64,000 bases of DNA from Colwellia piezophila ATCC BAA-637 (lineage in GTDB: Bacteria; Pseudomonadota; Gammaproteobacteria; Enterobacterales; Alteromonadaceae): contig NZ_KB905162.1 of NCBI RefSeq assembly GCF_000378625.1, forward strand, positions 300,500 through 364,499, written 5' to 3'. A program made the translations under genes and the position numbers. Below the pieces are notes generated by a model, which saw nothing but the letters and a program-made list of their open reading frames with translations, was not told where the DNA came from and did not search any database. This document shows positions 1 to 7,482 of this stretch, in pieces. Within the stretch, counting starts at the first letter, position 1. Each line of letters opens with the position of its first letter.

Positions 1-1
1 T

Positions 2-235
2 TTATTGATTGAAAATTTTGATACTGTCTTGGTACCCGAGCCAAAAGAAGTTAGCTGTAGCGAAGACAAGCTCGGCAGTGAATTGAAGCTGCAAGAGCAT
101 CAAATTATTCTCGACACTTTACACGCATGTCATGGCAGTCGTAAAGCCGTGGCCGAGCGCTTAGGAATAAGCCCTCGAACTTTACGCTATAAAATTGCCA
201 AAATGCGTGACTCTGGCATAGAGATCCCAGCATAG
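2..235 (+). CDS. flrC: FlrC/FleR flagellar sigma-54 response regulator, C-terminal end only
   Basis: Only the last ~77 residues are inside the window; the reading frame is open to the left edge, so the gene begins upstream. The visible part is a Fis-type helix-turn-helix (residues reading HGSRKAVAERLGISPRTLRYK), the DNA-binding end of NtrC-family activators. Its position directly before fliE is that of FlrC (Vibrio) or FleR (Pseudomonas), the phosphorylated activator of sigma-54 RNA polymerase that turns on mid-stage flagellar genes. The receiver and AAA+ domains cannot be checked here. The family call rests on the HTH plus context. Confidence 0.85.
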   Translation, partial: LLIENFDTVLVPEPKEVSCSEDKLGSELKLQEHQIILDTLHACHGSRKAVAERLGISPRTLRYKIAKMRDSGIEIPA

Positions 236-237
236 CT

Positions 238-506
238 TATACCAAGTTGATTAAGTTCTTTCCCACTCAGCGAGAGTTAAAGGGTTTAGAGGCAAGGCAT
301 TGATTGAAGAGAATGGTTATTCCCTTGTCAAAATCAATAACGCCGCATATGAACCCTTTAAACTCGCCCTATGGGAGCTTACTCAATGACCACTAACATC
401 GTTAAATTTATGTGGTTTAGAATGACTAGACCTAAACAAATTCGCCTTGTTATTGAACATTGAGTACAGCTCTGAGTTGGGAAGAAATTTAATCAAATTG
501 GTATTA
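238..506 (-). repeat. MITE-like repeat, copy A (TATACCAA-end type, core deleted)
   Basis: The two ends are near-perfect inverted repeats of about 35 bp: the left reads TATACCAAGTTGATTAAG and the right, reverse-complemented, reads TAATACCAATTTGATTAAA. Each is followed by a shared stretch ending in CACTCAG or AACTCAG. The inner part (from GAGGCAAGGCATTGATTGAAG) matches the reverse complement of copies at 4048-4445 and 59199-59526, so this copy lies in the opposite orientation. It lacks the ~50 bp core found in those copies. No ORF is present, so any movement would need a transposase supplied from elsewhere. Confidence 0.8.
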
Positions 507-576
507 CCTATTTCGATCATTATAAGTAACACTCCTCGGGCATGCATACCTTGTTCATTGTCCTATTAACTAACGC

Positions 577-610
577 AAAAGCTATTGCTAATTACGATAG
601 CTTTTTTTTA
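577..610 (+). terminator. Rho-independent terminator between flrC and fliE
   Basis: A 9-bp stem (AAAAGCTAT with ATAGCTTTT) and an 11-nt loop are followed by a T-run ending at 609. It separates the upstream regulator operon from the sigma-54 promoter of fliE. Confidence 0.75.
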
Positions 611-642
611 GTTACGCCCCATTATGATCATAAGCAACGTTT

Positions 643-658
643 TGGCACTATGCTTGCA
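643..658 (+). promoter_or_regulatory. Sigma-54 (-24/-12) promoter of the fliE operon
   Basis: TGGCACTATGCTTGCA matches the sigma-54 consensus TGGCAC-N5-TTGC, with GG and GC separated by exactly 10 bases. The expected transcription start is about 12 bases downstream, ~45 bases before the fliE ATG. FlrC, encoded immediately upstream, is the likely activator. The match is seen; the regulation is inferred from the known polar-flagellum hierarchy. Confidence 0.88.
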
Positions 659-712
659 ACCTCACTGATAATCCTTGTATAACGTAAAAAAATTGACAAA
701 AGTGAGCGCACC

Positions 713-1081
713 ATGGATATCAAAAGTAACTCTCTATATAGCCAAATGCAACAGATGTCGCTACAAGCTATGGGTAATAAATTACCCCCAGTTAACGGTG
801 ATGCCATGGGTATTAATGGTATTGCAGGTAACAGCGTCGGCAAGATAAACGACTCAAGCAGTAGTTTTGGTAGCATGCTCACCAACGCTTTAAACAGTGT
901 TAACGAATTACAAACAGAAGCAGGTGATAAAAAAAGAGCCTTTGAGATGGGCGATTCAAACGTCACACTTGCTGAGGTTATGATTGCTTCATCTAAATCA
1001 GGTATCGCCTTGGATGCCACCGTACAAATACGAAATAAATTTGTTGAAGCCTATAAAGAGATAATGAGCATGCCAGTATAA
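713..1081 (+). CDS. fliE: Flagellar hook-basal body protein FliE
   Basis: This 122-residue protein fits the family size (~105-120). FliE sits at the junction between the MS-ring and the proximal rod and is among the first exported substrates of the flagellar secretion system. The conserved C-terminal half is visible (SNVTLAEVMIASSKSGIALDA followed by RNKFVEAYKEIMSMPV). The N-terminal ~60 residues are Ser/Asn/Gly-rich and poorly conserved, as usual. It is the first gene after the sigma-54 promoter at 643-658. A weak GTGAG ribosome site precedes the ATG. Confidence 0.95.
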   Translation: MDIKSNSLYSQMQQMSLQAMGNKLPPVNGDAMGINGIAGNSVGKINDSSSSFGSMLTNALNSVNELQTEAGDKKRAFEMGDSNVTLAEVMIASSKSGIALDATVQIRNKFVEAYKEIMSMPV

Positions 1082-1261
1082 TTTAACTGGCTTAAATCTG
1101 TTATAACGTCGTTGTCTTCATTCCGAATAGACTAGCTATTCATCAATCAAACGCCTTGTTATAAATGATTTGTTCTCAGTTAAAGCTGAGTGTCTAAATT
1201 AAGTTTCAGCTAAGTTATTTAATAAATTTTATCGTAAAAAACAGTACAACGGAGAAGTGAA

Positions 1262-2998
1262 GTGGCAGATACAAACGCAATGGTAGCAGCTGATGGCGGT
1301 GGTGATATGATTGCTAGTGATGCTGATAGTGCGGGTATGGAAGAGCAAAAATCAGGCTTCTCTGCCTCATTAGGTAATGTCGATATTTTAAGACAAATCA
1401 CCATAGTGGTGGCGTTAGCCATTTGTTTGGCTATTGCAGTGTTTGTTATTATGTTAGCAAACGAGCCGGAGTATCGGTTTTTATCGAAATTACCCACCAA
1501 ACAGCTAATCACCACTATGGACTTTCTTGATGCCAATCAAGTGGACTATCGTCAAGAAAACAACACCATCTCAGTACCTACCGATGAATATCAAAATATC
1601 AAGTTATTACTTGCCCGCGAAGGTTTAACTGATGAGTCTTCACATGGTGAAGATATATTAATGCAGGACATGGGCTTTGGTGTTAGTCAAAGGCTAGAGC
1701 GGGAAAGGTTAAAATATGGTCGTGAGCAACGAATTTCTAGAACGGTAGAGCAACTTAAAAGTATCAGCCGCGCACATATATTGCTCGCTATTCCACGTGA
1801 AAATGTTTTTGCTCGCCGTGAAAAAAATCCATCCGCTACTGCGGTATTAACCATGCGTCGCGGCAAAATTTTATCCGCTGAAGAAGTTGATGCTGTTGTC
1901 GATATCATTGCTTCAGCGGTACAAGGGTTGAGCCCAAATCGTGTTACGGTTACCGATCAAAATGGTCGCCTACTTAACTCAGGCTCACAAGATTCTATTT
2001 CTTCGCGAGCCCGTAAAGAATTTGAAATTGAACAAAAGCGTGAGCAAGAGTACTTGGCGAAAATTGATAGTATTCTTATCCCTGTTGTGGGTCTGGGTAA
2101 TTATACCGCCCAAGTTGATGTTACAATGGATTTCACTAATGTAGAAGAGACCCAGCGTCGTTATAATGCTGATTTACCCGCATTGCGTAGTGAAATGAGC
2201 GTTGAAACCAGTAATATAGGTGGCTTACTCGGGGGGATCCCCGGGGCGTTGACTAACCAACCCCCCATTGAGTCAGTTATCCCTGAAAATGCGGTTGGTG
2301 GACAAAAGAAAAGTATGCCCAGTCGTAAGCACTCAGAATGGACTAAAAACTATGAGCTAGATGAAGCGATTAGCTACACTAAAAAGCAAACAGGTATTAT
2401 CAGGCGTGTCAGTGTTTCTGTCGCACTTGATTATGTTACTGGTGCGATGCCCCCTCCAACTGAAGGAGCTGTGGATACACCTAACCCTGTAATAGCACCC
2501 CGTTCTGCTGCTGAGGTCGCTAGTATTCGCCGGCTACTACAAGGTAGTATTGGCTTTGATTTACAACGTGGTGGTGTTTTGGAAGTGGTGACTATTCCAT
2601 TTAATCGTCCCGACTTTGGCGTAGTGGCCGAAATACCTATGTGGCAACAGCCTTGGTTTCTAAAAGTACTGAAATTAGTCTTAGGGGCTTTAGTTATTAT
2701 CGTCTTAATCTTAGCGGTAGTTCGACCTATGTTGAAACGCTTAATCTACCCAGACCAAACACCAGACGATTATGGTGATAAGTCACTAGATAGTCACATA
2801 GATTTAGGCGATGAGACTATGGATATGCTGACCTCAGAGTTTGATGCGGGCGCAGTTGGTTTTGCCGCAGATGGGAGTTTACAGTTACCGGATCTTCATC
2901 GAGATGAAGATATTTTAAAAGCGGTTCGTGCACTAGTTGCCAATGAACCGGAATTATCGTCGCAAGTAGTCAAAAGTTGGTTGAACGAAGATGAGTGA
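1262..2998 (+). CDS. fliF: Flagellar MS-ring protein FliF
   Basis: This is a 578-residue inner-membrane protein that polymerises into the MS-ring, the first structure of the basal body. Two membrane segments bracket a large periplasmic region: one at about residues 46-66 and one at about 468-490. The YscJ-like ring-building region follows the first segment. The cytoplasmic C-terminal tail ends in an acidic and hydrophobic stretch (DILKAVRALVANEPELSSQVVKSW), the segment that binds FliG in the family. The start is GTG with GGAGA upstream. The gene overlaps fliG by 8 bp, implying coupled translation of the two partners. Confidence 0.97.
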   Translation: MADTNAMVAADGGGDMIASDADSAGMEEQKSGFSASLGNVDILRQITIVVALAICLAIAVFVIMLANEPEYRFLSKLPTKQLITTMDFLDANQVDYRQENNTISVPTDEYQNIKLLLAREGLTDESSHGEDILMQDMGFGVSQRLERERLKYGREQRISRTVEQLKSISRAHILLAIPRENVFARREKNPSATAVLTMRRGKILSAEEVDAVVDIIASAVQGLSPNRVTVTDQNGRLLNSGSQDSISSRARKEFEIEQKREQEYLAKIDSILIPVVGLGNYTAQVDVTMDFTNVEETQRRYNADLPALRSEMSVETSNIGGLLGGIPGALTNQPPIESVIPENAVGGQKKSMPSRKHSEWTKNYELDEAISYTKKQTGIIRRVSVSVALDYVTGAMPPPTEGAVDTPNPVIAPRSAAEVASIRRLLQGSIGFDLQRGGVLEVVTIPFNRPDFGVVAEIPMWQQPWFLKVLKLVLGALVIIVLILAVVRPMLKRLIYPDQTPDDYGDKSLDSHIDLGDETMDMLTSEFDAGAVGFAADGSLQLPDLHRDEDILKAVRALVANEPELSSQVVKSWLNEDE

Positions 2999-4049
2999 TG
3001 AAACACAAGAAATCGGCGAGTTAGCCGCACCCTCACCAGGGTTTGATGTAGAAAAATTAGAAGGCGCTGAAAAAGCGGCAATATTATTACTTAGTTTGTC
3101 CGAGGAAGATGCGGCGCAAATTTTAAAACACCTTGAACCAAAGCAAGTACAGCAGGTGGGTACTGTGATGGCGGCAATGGAAGATTTTACCCAAGAAAAA
3201 ATTACCGCGGTGCATAAACTTTTTATTCATGAGATACAGAACTTCTCAACGATTGGTTTCCAAAGTGAAGAGTTTGTTCGTAAAGCGTTAACCGCAGCAT
3301 TGGGTGAAGATAAGGCCGGTAATTTAATTGATCAAATTGTCATGGGTGGCGGTGCTAAAGGCTTAGATTCATTGAAATGGATGGACTCTAAACAAGTAGC
3401 CAATATCATTCGTAATGAACATCCTCAAATTCAAACCATTGTTTTATCCTATTTGGAACCCGAGCAGTCAGCTGAGATCATGAGTCAATTCACTGATAAA
3501 GTTCGTTTAGACTTAATGATGCGTATTGCTAATTTAGAAGAAGTTCAGCCGGCAGCCTTGCAAGAATTAAATGAGATTATGGAGAAACAGTTTGCTGGTC
3601 AAGCGGGAGCACAAGCCGCGAAAATGGGCGGTCTAAAAGTGGCAGCCGATATCATGAACTACCTAGATACTAATGTTGAAGGGATGTTGATGGACTCAAT
3701 CCGTGATAACGATGAAGAAATGAGCCAGCAAATTCAGGACTTAATGTTTGTCTTTGAAAACTTGGCGGATGTTGATGACCGCGGTATGCAGGCTATCTTA
3801 CGTGAAGTACAGCAAGAAGCCTTAATGAAAGCGATTAAAGGTACCGATGAAGCGTTAAAAGATAAGATAATGAGTAATATGTCTAAACGTGCTGCGGAAA
3901 TGATGGCCGATGATTTGGAAGCTATGGGTCCGGTACGCATAAGTGAAGTGGAAGCGGCGCAAAAAGAAATTCTGTCAGTTGCTCGACGTTTATCTGACGC
4001 AGGCGAAATTATGCTTGGCGGCGGTGGCGGTGGCGATGAGTTCTTATAA
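2991..4049 (+). CDS. fliG: Flagellar motor switch protein FliG
   Basis: This 352-residue rotor protein is the part of the C-ring that touches the stator and generates torque. It has the usual three regions: an N-terminal FliF-binding region (KLEGAEKAAILLLSLSEEDAAQILKHL), a middle region containing the EHPQ motif (NEHPQIQTIVLSYL), and a C-terminal charged torque domain (FENLADVDDRGMQAILREV). It ends in a glycine-rich tail before DEFL. The stop codon touches the left end of repeat copy B, so the normally close link to fliH is broken by ~430 bp. Confidence 0.97.
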   Translation: MSDETQEIGELAAPSPGFDVEKLEGAEKAAILLLSLSEEDAAQILKHLEPKQVQQVGTVMAAMEDFTQEKITAVHKLFIHEIQNFSTIGFQSEEFVRKALTAALGEDKAGNLIDQIVMGGGAKGLDSLKWMDSKQVANIIRNEHPQIQTIVLSYLEPEQSAEIMSQFTDKVRLDLMMRIANLEEVQPAALQELNEIMEKQFAGQAGAQAAKMGGLKVAADIMNYLDTNVEGMLMDSIRDNDEEMSQQIQDLMFVFENLADVDDRGMQAILREVQQEALMKAIKGTDEALKDKIMSNMSKRAAEMMADDLEAMGPVRISEVEAAQKEILSVARRLSDAGEIMLGGGGGGDEFL

Positions 4050-4445
4050 TACCAAGTTGATTAAGTTAGTTGCCACTCAGAGCTTGCTAGCATTTTGAGA
4101 ACAAATATAATTTTTTGCCTATAGTCACTCTATATGAAAGAAATTTTGTACGGTTATCCAATCACTGGAAAGCTCCGCAAGGGCCTGTACCTAATAAAAG
4201 CTAAAGGCTTTCATGCTGCGTTATTTCTTTTGATAAGGATGCTGCATAGATGCAGAAATTTGAGAATGCAGACGGTACAGGAAGTACCTTATTAGATAAT
4301 GCAGGAGCATATTATCCAGAGCATATTATCCAGAGCATATTATCCTGAGAATATTCTCCTGAATAACCATTACCTGCAATCAATGCCTTGCCTCTAAGAC
4401 TTTTAACTCTCGCTGAGTGAGAAGAAAGTTATTGGAATTGGTATA
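4048..4445 (+). repeat. MITE-like repeat, copy B, between fliG and fliH
   Basis: This ~397-bp non-coding element fills nearly all of the fliG-fliH gap. Left end AATACCAAGTTGATTAAG and right end (reverse-complemented) TATACCAATTCCAATAAC are terminal inverted repeats. The right inner part GCAATCAATGCCTTGCCTC is shared with copies A and C. The centre contains GAATGCAGACG and ATAATGCAGGAGC stretches shared with copy E at 48863-49222, and a triple 14-bp direct repeat (4305-4346). The left end overlaps the fliG stop codon; the right end lies ~35 bp before the fliH start. Neither a transposase nor a convincing ORF is present. Confidence 0.85.
4305..4346 (+). repeat. Three tandem copies of a 14-bp unit inside repeat copy B
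   Basis: GAGCATATTATCCA occurs three times head to tail (4305-4318, 4319-4332, 4333-4346; the last ends in T). Copy E has a related degenerate pair (GAGCACATTATCCT then GAGCACATTCTCCT), and copy C has only one such unit, so the unit number varies within the family. Confidence 0.85.
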
Positions 4446-4479
4446 ATATCAAACAGCATAAAAGTAAGAAGGTACTGCA

Positions 4480-5283
4480 ATGTCAAAATCACCCATTCGT
4501 ATTATAAAAGCCGCACAAGTTGCCTCACAGGAAGTTAAGCCTGAGGTTTGGGGTTTACCTAATGTGCAAGGACAAGCTAACGTACAAGATCAAAATAAAA
4601 CCAATGCCTTCGGTCAAAAAAGTCATTGGGTTTATGAACCACCTGAAAGTGAAATTGCCGAGCCGCAACCACTAACGGCCCAAGAAATAGAAGACATTCG
4701 ATTAGCCGCCAGTGAAGAGGGCTTTAATCAAGGTAAAGAAGACGGCTACTCACAAGGTTACCAAGAAGGTAAAGATAAAGGGCTAGAAGAAGGAAAGCAG
4801 CAAGGTATTGAAGAAGGTACTGAACAAGGGTTAGCCCAGGGCAAAGATCAAATTGAGCAACAAGCAAAACACTGGCAAGTATTAATTGAACAATTGCATA
4901 AGCCATTAGCAAGTGTTGAAAAAAATGTTGAAGAGCAATTACTTAATTTAGTTTTACAGCTCACTGAAGCCGTTGTTTTACATGAAGCTAAAACCAACCC
5001 TGACATTTTAATGACGGCTATTGCAACCGGTATGAAAAATTTACCAAGTAGTGAAACACAAACACAAATATGTTTACACCCAAGTGATATTCAATTGGTG
5101 GAAGAAATGTTTGGCGCGGAGCACATCACTAACCAAGGTTGGCGTTTAGTGCCTGCACCCCAGTTAACCCAAGGAAGTTGTCAAATAGAAAACAGTACTT
5201 CTAATATTGACCTGCAAATGAAAACACGATTAAAACAAGTGCTAGAGCCTTTCATGCTAGATGCGCTACATCAAAAAAATTAA
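4480..5283 (+). CDS. fliH: Flagellar export ATPase regulator FliH
   Basis: This 267-residue cytoplasmic protein binds FliI and links the export ATPase to the C-ring through FliN. The middle (residues ~82-125) has the family's signature run of G-x-x-x-G repeats (FNQGKEDGYSQGYQEGKDKG and onward) that forms an unusual helix pair. The C-terminal half is the V-ATPase-E-like FliI-binding region. The ATG at 4480 is preceded by AAGAAGG. The gene is separated from fliG by repeat copy B and from fliI by 158 bp, both larger gaps than is common in this operon type. Confidence 0.93.
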   Translation: MSKSPIRIIKAAQVASQEVKPEVWGLPNVQGQANVQDQNKTNAFGQKSHWVYEPPESEIAEPQPLTAQEIEDIRLAASEEGFNQGKEDGYSQGYQEGKDKGLEEGKQQGIEEGTEQGLAQGKDQIEQQAKHWQVLIEQLHKPLASVEKNVEEQLLNLVLQLTEAVVLHEAKTNPDILMTAIATGMKNLPSSETQTQICLHPSDIQLVEEMFGAEHITNQGWRLVPAPQLTQGSCQIENSTSNIDLQMKTRLKQVLEPFMLDALHQKN

Positions 5284-5441
5284 TCTCAGGATACTAATTC
5301 CCAGAGCAATGATTTCGAAACAGTTAACTTAGCAATGATTAACTGCGAAACGATTAGGTAGAGATGATTAACTTGCTAGATTCGAGTGGGTTAATTCATT
5401 ATTTTTAGGCTGATATTTTTATCTTAAGGGTTACAAATTCG

Positions 5442-6803
5442 ATGGTAGACAGCATACGCTTAACTGAGCGCTTACAAAAAAGCCAAGCATTCATACATGA
5501 TTTTAAAGCGCCTGTTGCTGGTCGCTTAGTTCGCGTTGTAGGTTTAACGCTTGAAGCCGTTGGCGTAAAAGCACCTGTCGGTAGCCAATGCCTCGTTGAG
5601 ACTGCCCATGGTGATTTACTCGCTGAAATTGTTGGCTTTGCTCAAGATATTACCTATTTAATGCCGGAAGAAAGCTTACGTGGTGTTATGCCAGGCGCAC
5701 GGGTACTACCCATTTCCAGTAAAGCTAAAATACCTTTATCGATGGAGTTACTTGGCCGGGTAATAAATGGCGTTGGTAAGCCCATTGATGGCAAAGGGCC
5801 TATAAAATCTGATGATGATTATCACCATGATAGTAAACCGATTAACCCCTTGTCACGACGAGCTATTACTGAAGTACTCGATGTTGGCGTTCGCTCTATT
5901 AATAGTTTTATTAGTGTCGGCAAAGGTCAACGTATGGGGCTTTTTGCAGGCTCTGGTGTGGGTAAAAGTGTACTGATGGGCATGATGACTCGCGGTACAA
6001 GCGCTGATGTAATCGTTGTTGGCTTAGTGGGCGAGCGTGGCCGAGAGGTCAAAGAATTTATTGAAGAAATTTTAGGTGACGAAGGGCGTAAGCGCGCCGT
6101 TGTTGTTGCAGCGCCTGCAGATAACTCACCATTAATGCGCCTTAAAGGCTGTGAGACAGCGGTACAAATTAGCGAATATTTTCGTGATCAAGGATTAGAT
6201 GTTTTGCTTTTACTTGACTCGTTAACACGTTATGCACAAGCACAGCGTGAGATTGCCCTAGCCGTGGGTGAGCCACCTGCTACCAAAGGTTACCCGCCAT
6301 CGGTTTTTTCTAAATTACCGCAATTAGTTGAACGTGCCGGTAATGGGGGGGAAGGGCAAGGTTCAATTACCGCATTCTATACGGTATTAACGGAAGGCGA
6401 TGATTTACAGGATCCTATTGCTGATGCTGCGCGCGCTATTTTAGATGGTCATGTGGTGTTATCTCGAGAGTTAGCTGATGCAGGACATTACCCCGCGGTT
6501 AATATTGAAGGCTCTATCTCAAGAGTTATGCCGATGATAACGAGTGAAGAACATCAAGAATTGGCCAAGCAGTTAAAACAAATGTACTCACTGTATCAAC
6601 AAAACAAAGATCTTATTGCCATTGGCGCATATACCAAAGGTAATGATCCTCGTATTGATCAGGCAATCAATGTATTGCCGGTCATTAACTTTTTTTTACA
6701 GCAAAAAATTAATGAAGTGATCCCTTATGAGCAAAGTATCTCTCAGTTAAAAGAAATAATTGCCGCCGCTCACGCGAATAACCAGCAGCAAGTACAAGGC
6801 TAG
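5442..6803 (+). CDS. fliI: Flagellum-specific export ATPase FliI
   Basis: This 453-residue ATPase is related to the F1 beta subunit and forms a hexamer at the export gate, where it helps unload substrates from chaperones. Walker A is clear (GLFAGSGVGKS, about residues 166-176), as are Walker B (VLLLLDSLTRYAQAQREIA) and the family stretch GEPPATKGYPPSVFSKLPQLVERAG. The length is normal. FliH lies upstream and FliJ downstream, as in all flagellar clusters of this type. AAGGG lies 11 bases before the ATG. Confidence 0.97.
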   Translation: MVDSIRLTERLQKSQAFIHDFKAPVAGRLVRVVGLTLEAVGVKAPVGSQCLVETAHGDLLAEIVGFAQDITYLMPEESLRGVMPGARVLPISSKAKIPLSMELLGRVINGVGKPIDGKGPIKSDDDYHHDSKPINPLSRRAITEVLDVGVRSINSFISVGKGQRMGLFAGSGVGKSVLMGMMTRGTSADVIVVGLVGERGREVKEFIEEILGDEGRKRAVVVAAPADNSPLMRLKGCETAVQISEYFRDQGLDVLLLLDSLTRYAQAQREIALAVGEPPATKGYPPSVFSKLPQLVERAGNGGEGQGSITAFYTVLTEGDDLQDPIADAARAILDGHVVLSRELADAGHYPAVNIEGSISRVMPMITSEEHQELAKQLKQMYSLYQQNKDLIAIGAYTKGNDPRIDQAINVLPVINFFLQQKINEVIPYEQSISQLKEIIAAAHANNQQQVQG

Positions 6804-6850
6804 TGGTTTAAACCTATTTAAATGCACCGCATGTCCTAACGAGAACTCAT

Positions 6851-7294
6851 ATGGCAACAAAGCAACTTGATACCCTACTAAAATATGAAAAAGACAACGA
6901 GCAGCGCTGTGCCACTCAATTAAAAATTGCTGAAAATGAATATCAACAAAATATTAGTCGCTTACAAGGCGTGGCAGATTACCGCTTAGAATATATGAAG
7001 CGATTAACTCAACGAGCAGAGGTCGGCATTGATAGTTCTACTTACAGTCATTATCATGCCTTTATTGCCAAGCTTGATGGCGCTTCAAAACAAGTTGAAA
7101 TCGCGATGCGACAAGCGAAAGCATTAGTAGAACAAAGTAAAAGTATTTGGCTAAAGCAAAGGCAAAAAGTAAAAGCGGTAGAGCTATTACGAGATAAGCG
7201 CTTACAAAAAATGGCCATAGCAGCAGACAGGGTTGAGCAAAAGATGTTTGATGAAATAGCGACTCAACAATATCTTCGTCGACAAGCGCGCTAG
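6851..7294 (+). CDS. fliJ: Flagellar export chaperone/stalk protein FliJ
   Basis: This 147-residue, highly charged protein is predicted to be almost entirely helical coiled coil, as expected of FliJ, which inserts into the FliI hexamer like a gamma subunit. Sequence conservation in the family is low. The call rests on length, the N-terminal pattern (LDTLLKYEKDNEQRCATQLKIAE), coiled-coil character and its place between fliI and fliK. Confidence 0.9.
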   Translation: MATKQLDTLLKYEKDNEQRCATQLKIAENEYQQNISRLQGVADYRLEYMKRLTQRAEVGIDSSTYSHYHAFIAKLDGASKQVEIAMRQAKALVEQSKSIWLKQRQKVKAVELLRDKRLQKMAIAADRVEQKMFDEIATQQYLRRQAR

Positions 7295-7328
7295 GTATTT
7301 AGGTCAAAGAGCGGGGGGACTTGTTAAT

Positions 7329-7344
7329 TGGAATGATTATTGCT
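7329..7344 (+). promoter_or_regulatory. Likely sigma-54 promoter before fliK
   Basis: TGGAATGATTATTGCT has the GG (7330-7331)-N10-GC (7342-7343) geometry and a good -12 box, but the -24 box lacks the CAC. It lies ~140 bp upstream of fliK in the 170-bp fliJ-fliK gap, the largest repeat-free gap in this part of the cluster. It could launch a fliK-fliL-fliM.. transcript. Weaker than the fliE site. Confidence 0.5.
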
Positions 7345-7482
7345 GTGTATACTTTATTGAGCGTTAATAAATAGCAAGAAAAGCGCTAAATATAGCTTAA
7401 CGAAAGATACTCAGACAAAAATATATCAATATTTCTCGGTGTCTATTTATGATTTTAGCTAATTTAAATGATTGGGATAACT

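Noticed and set aside
1091..1106. Sigma-54-like TGGCTT before fliF
   Set aside because: No GC at the -12 position ten bases after GG.
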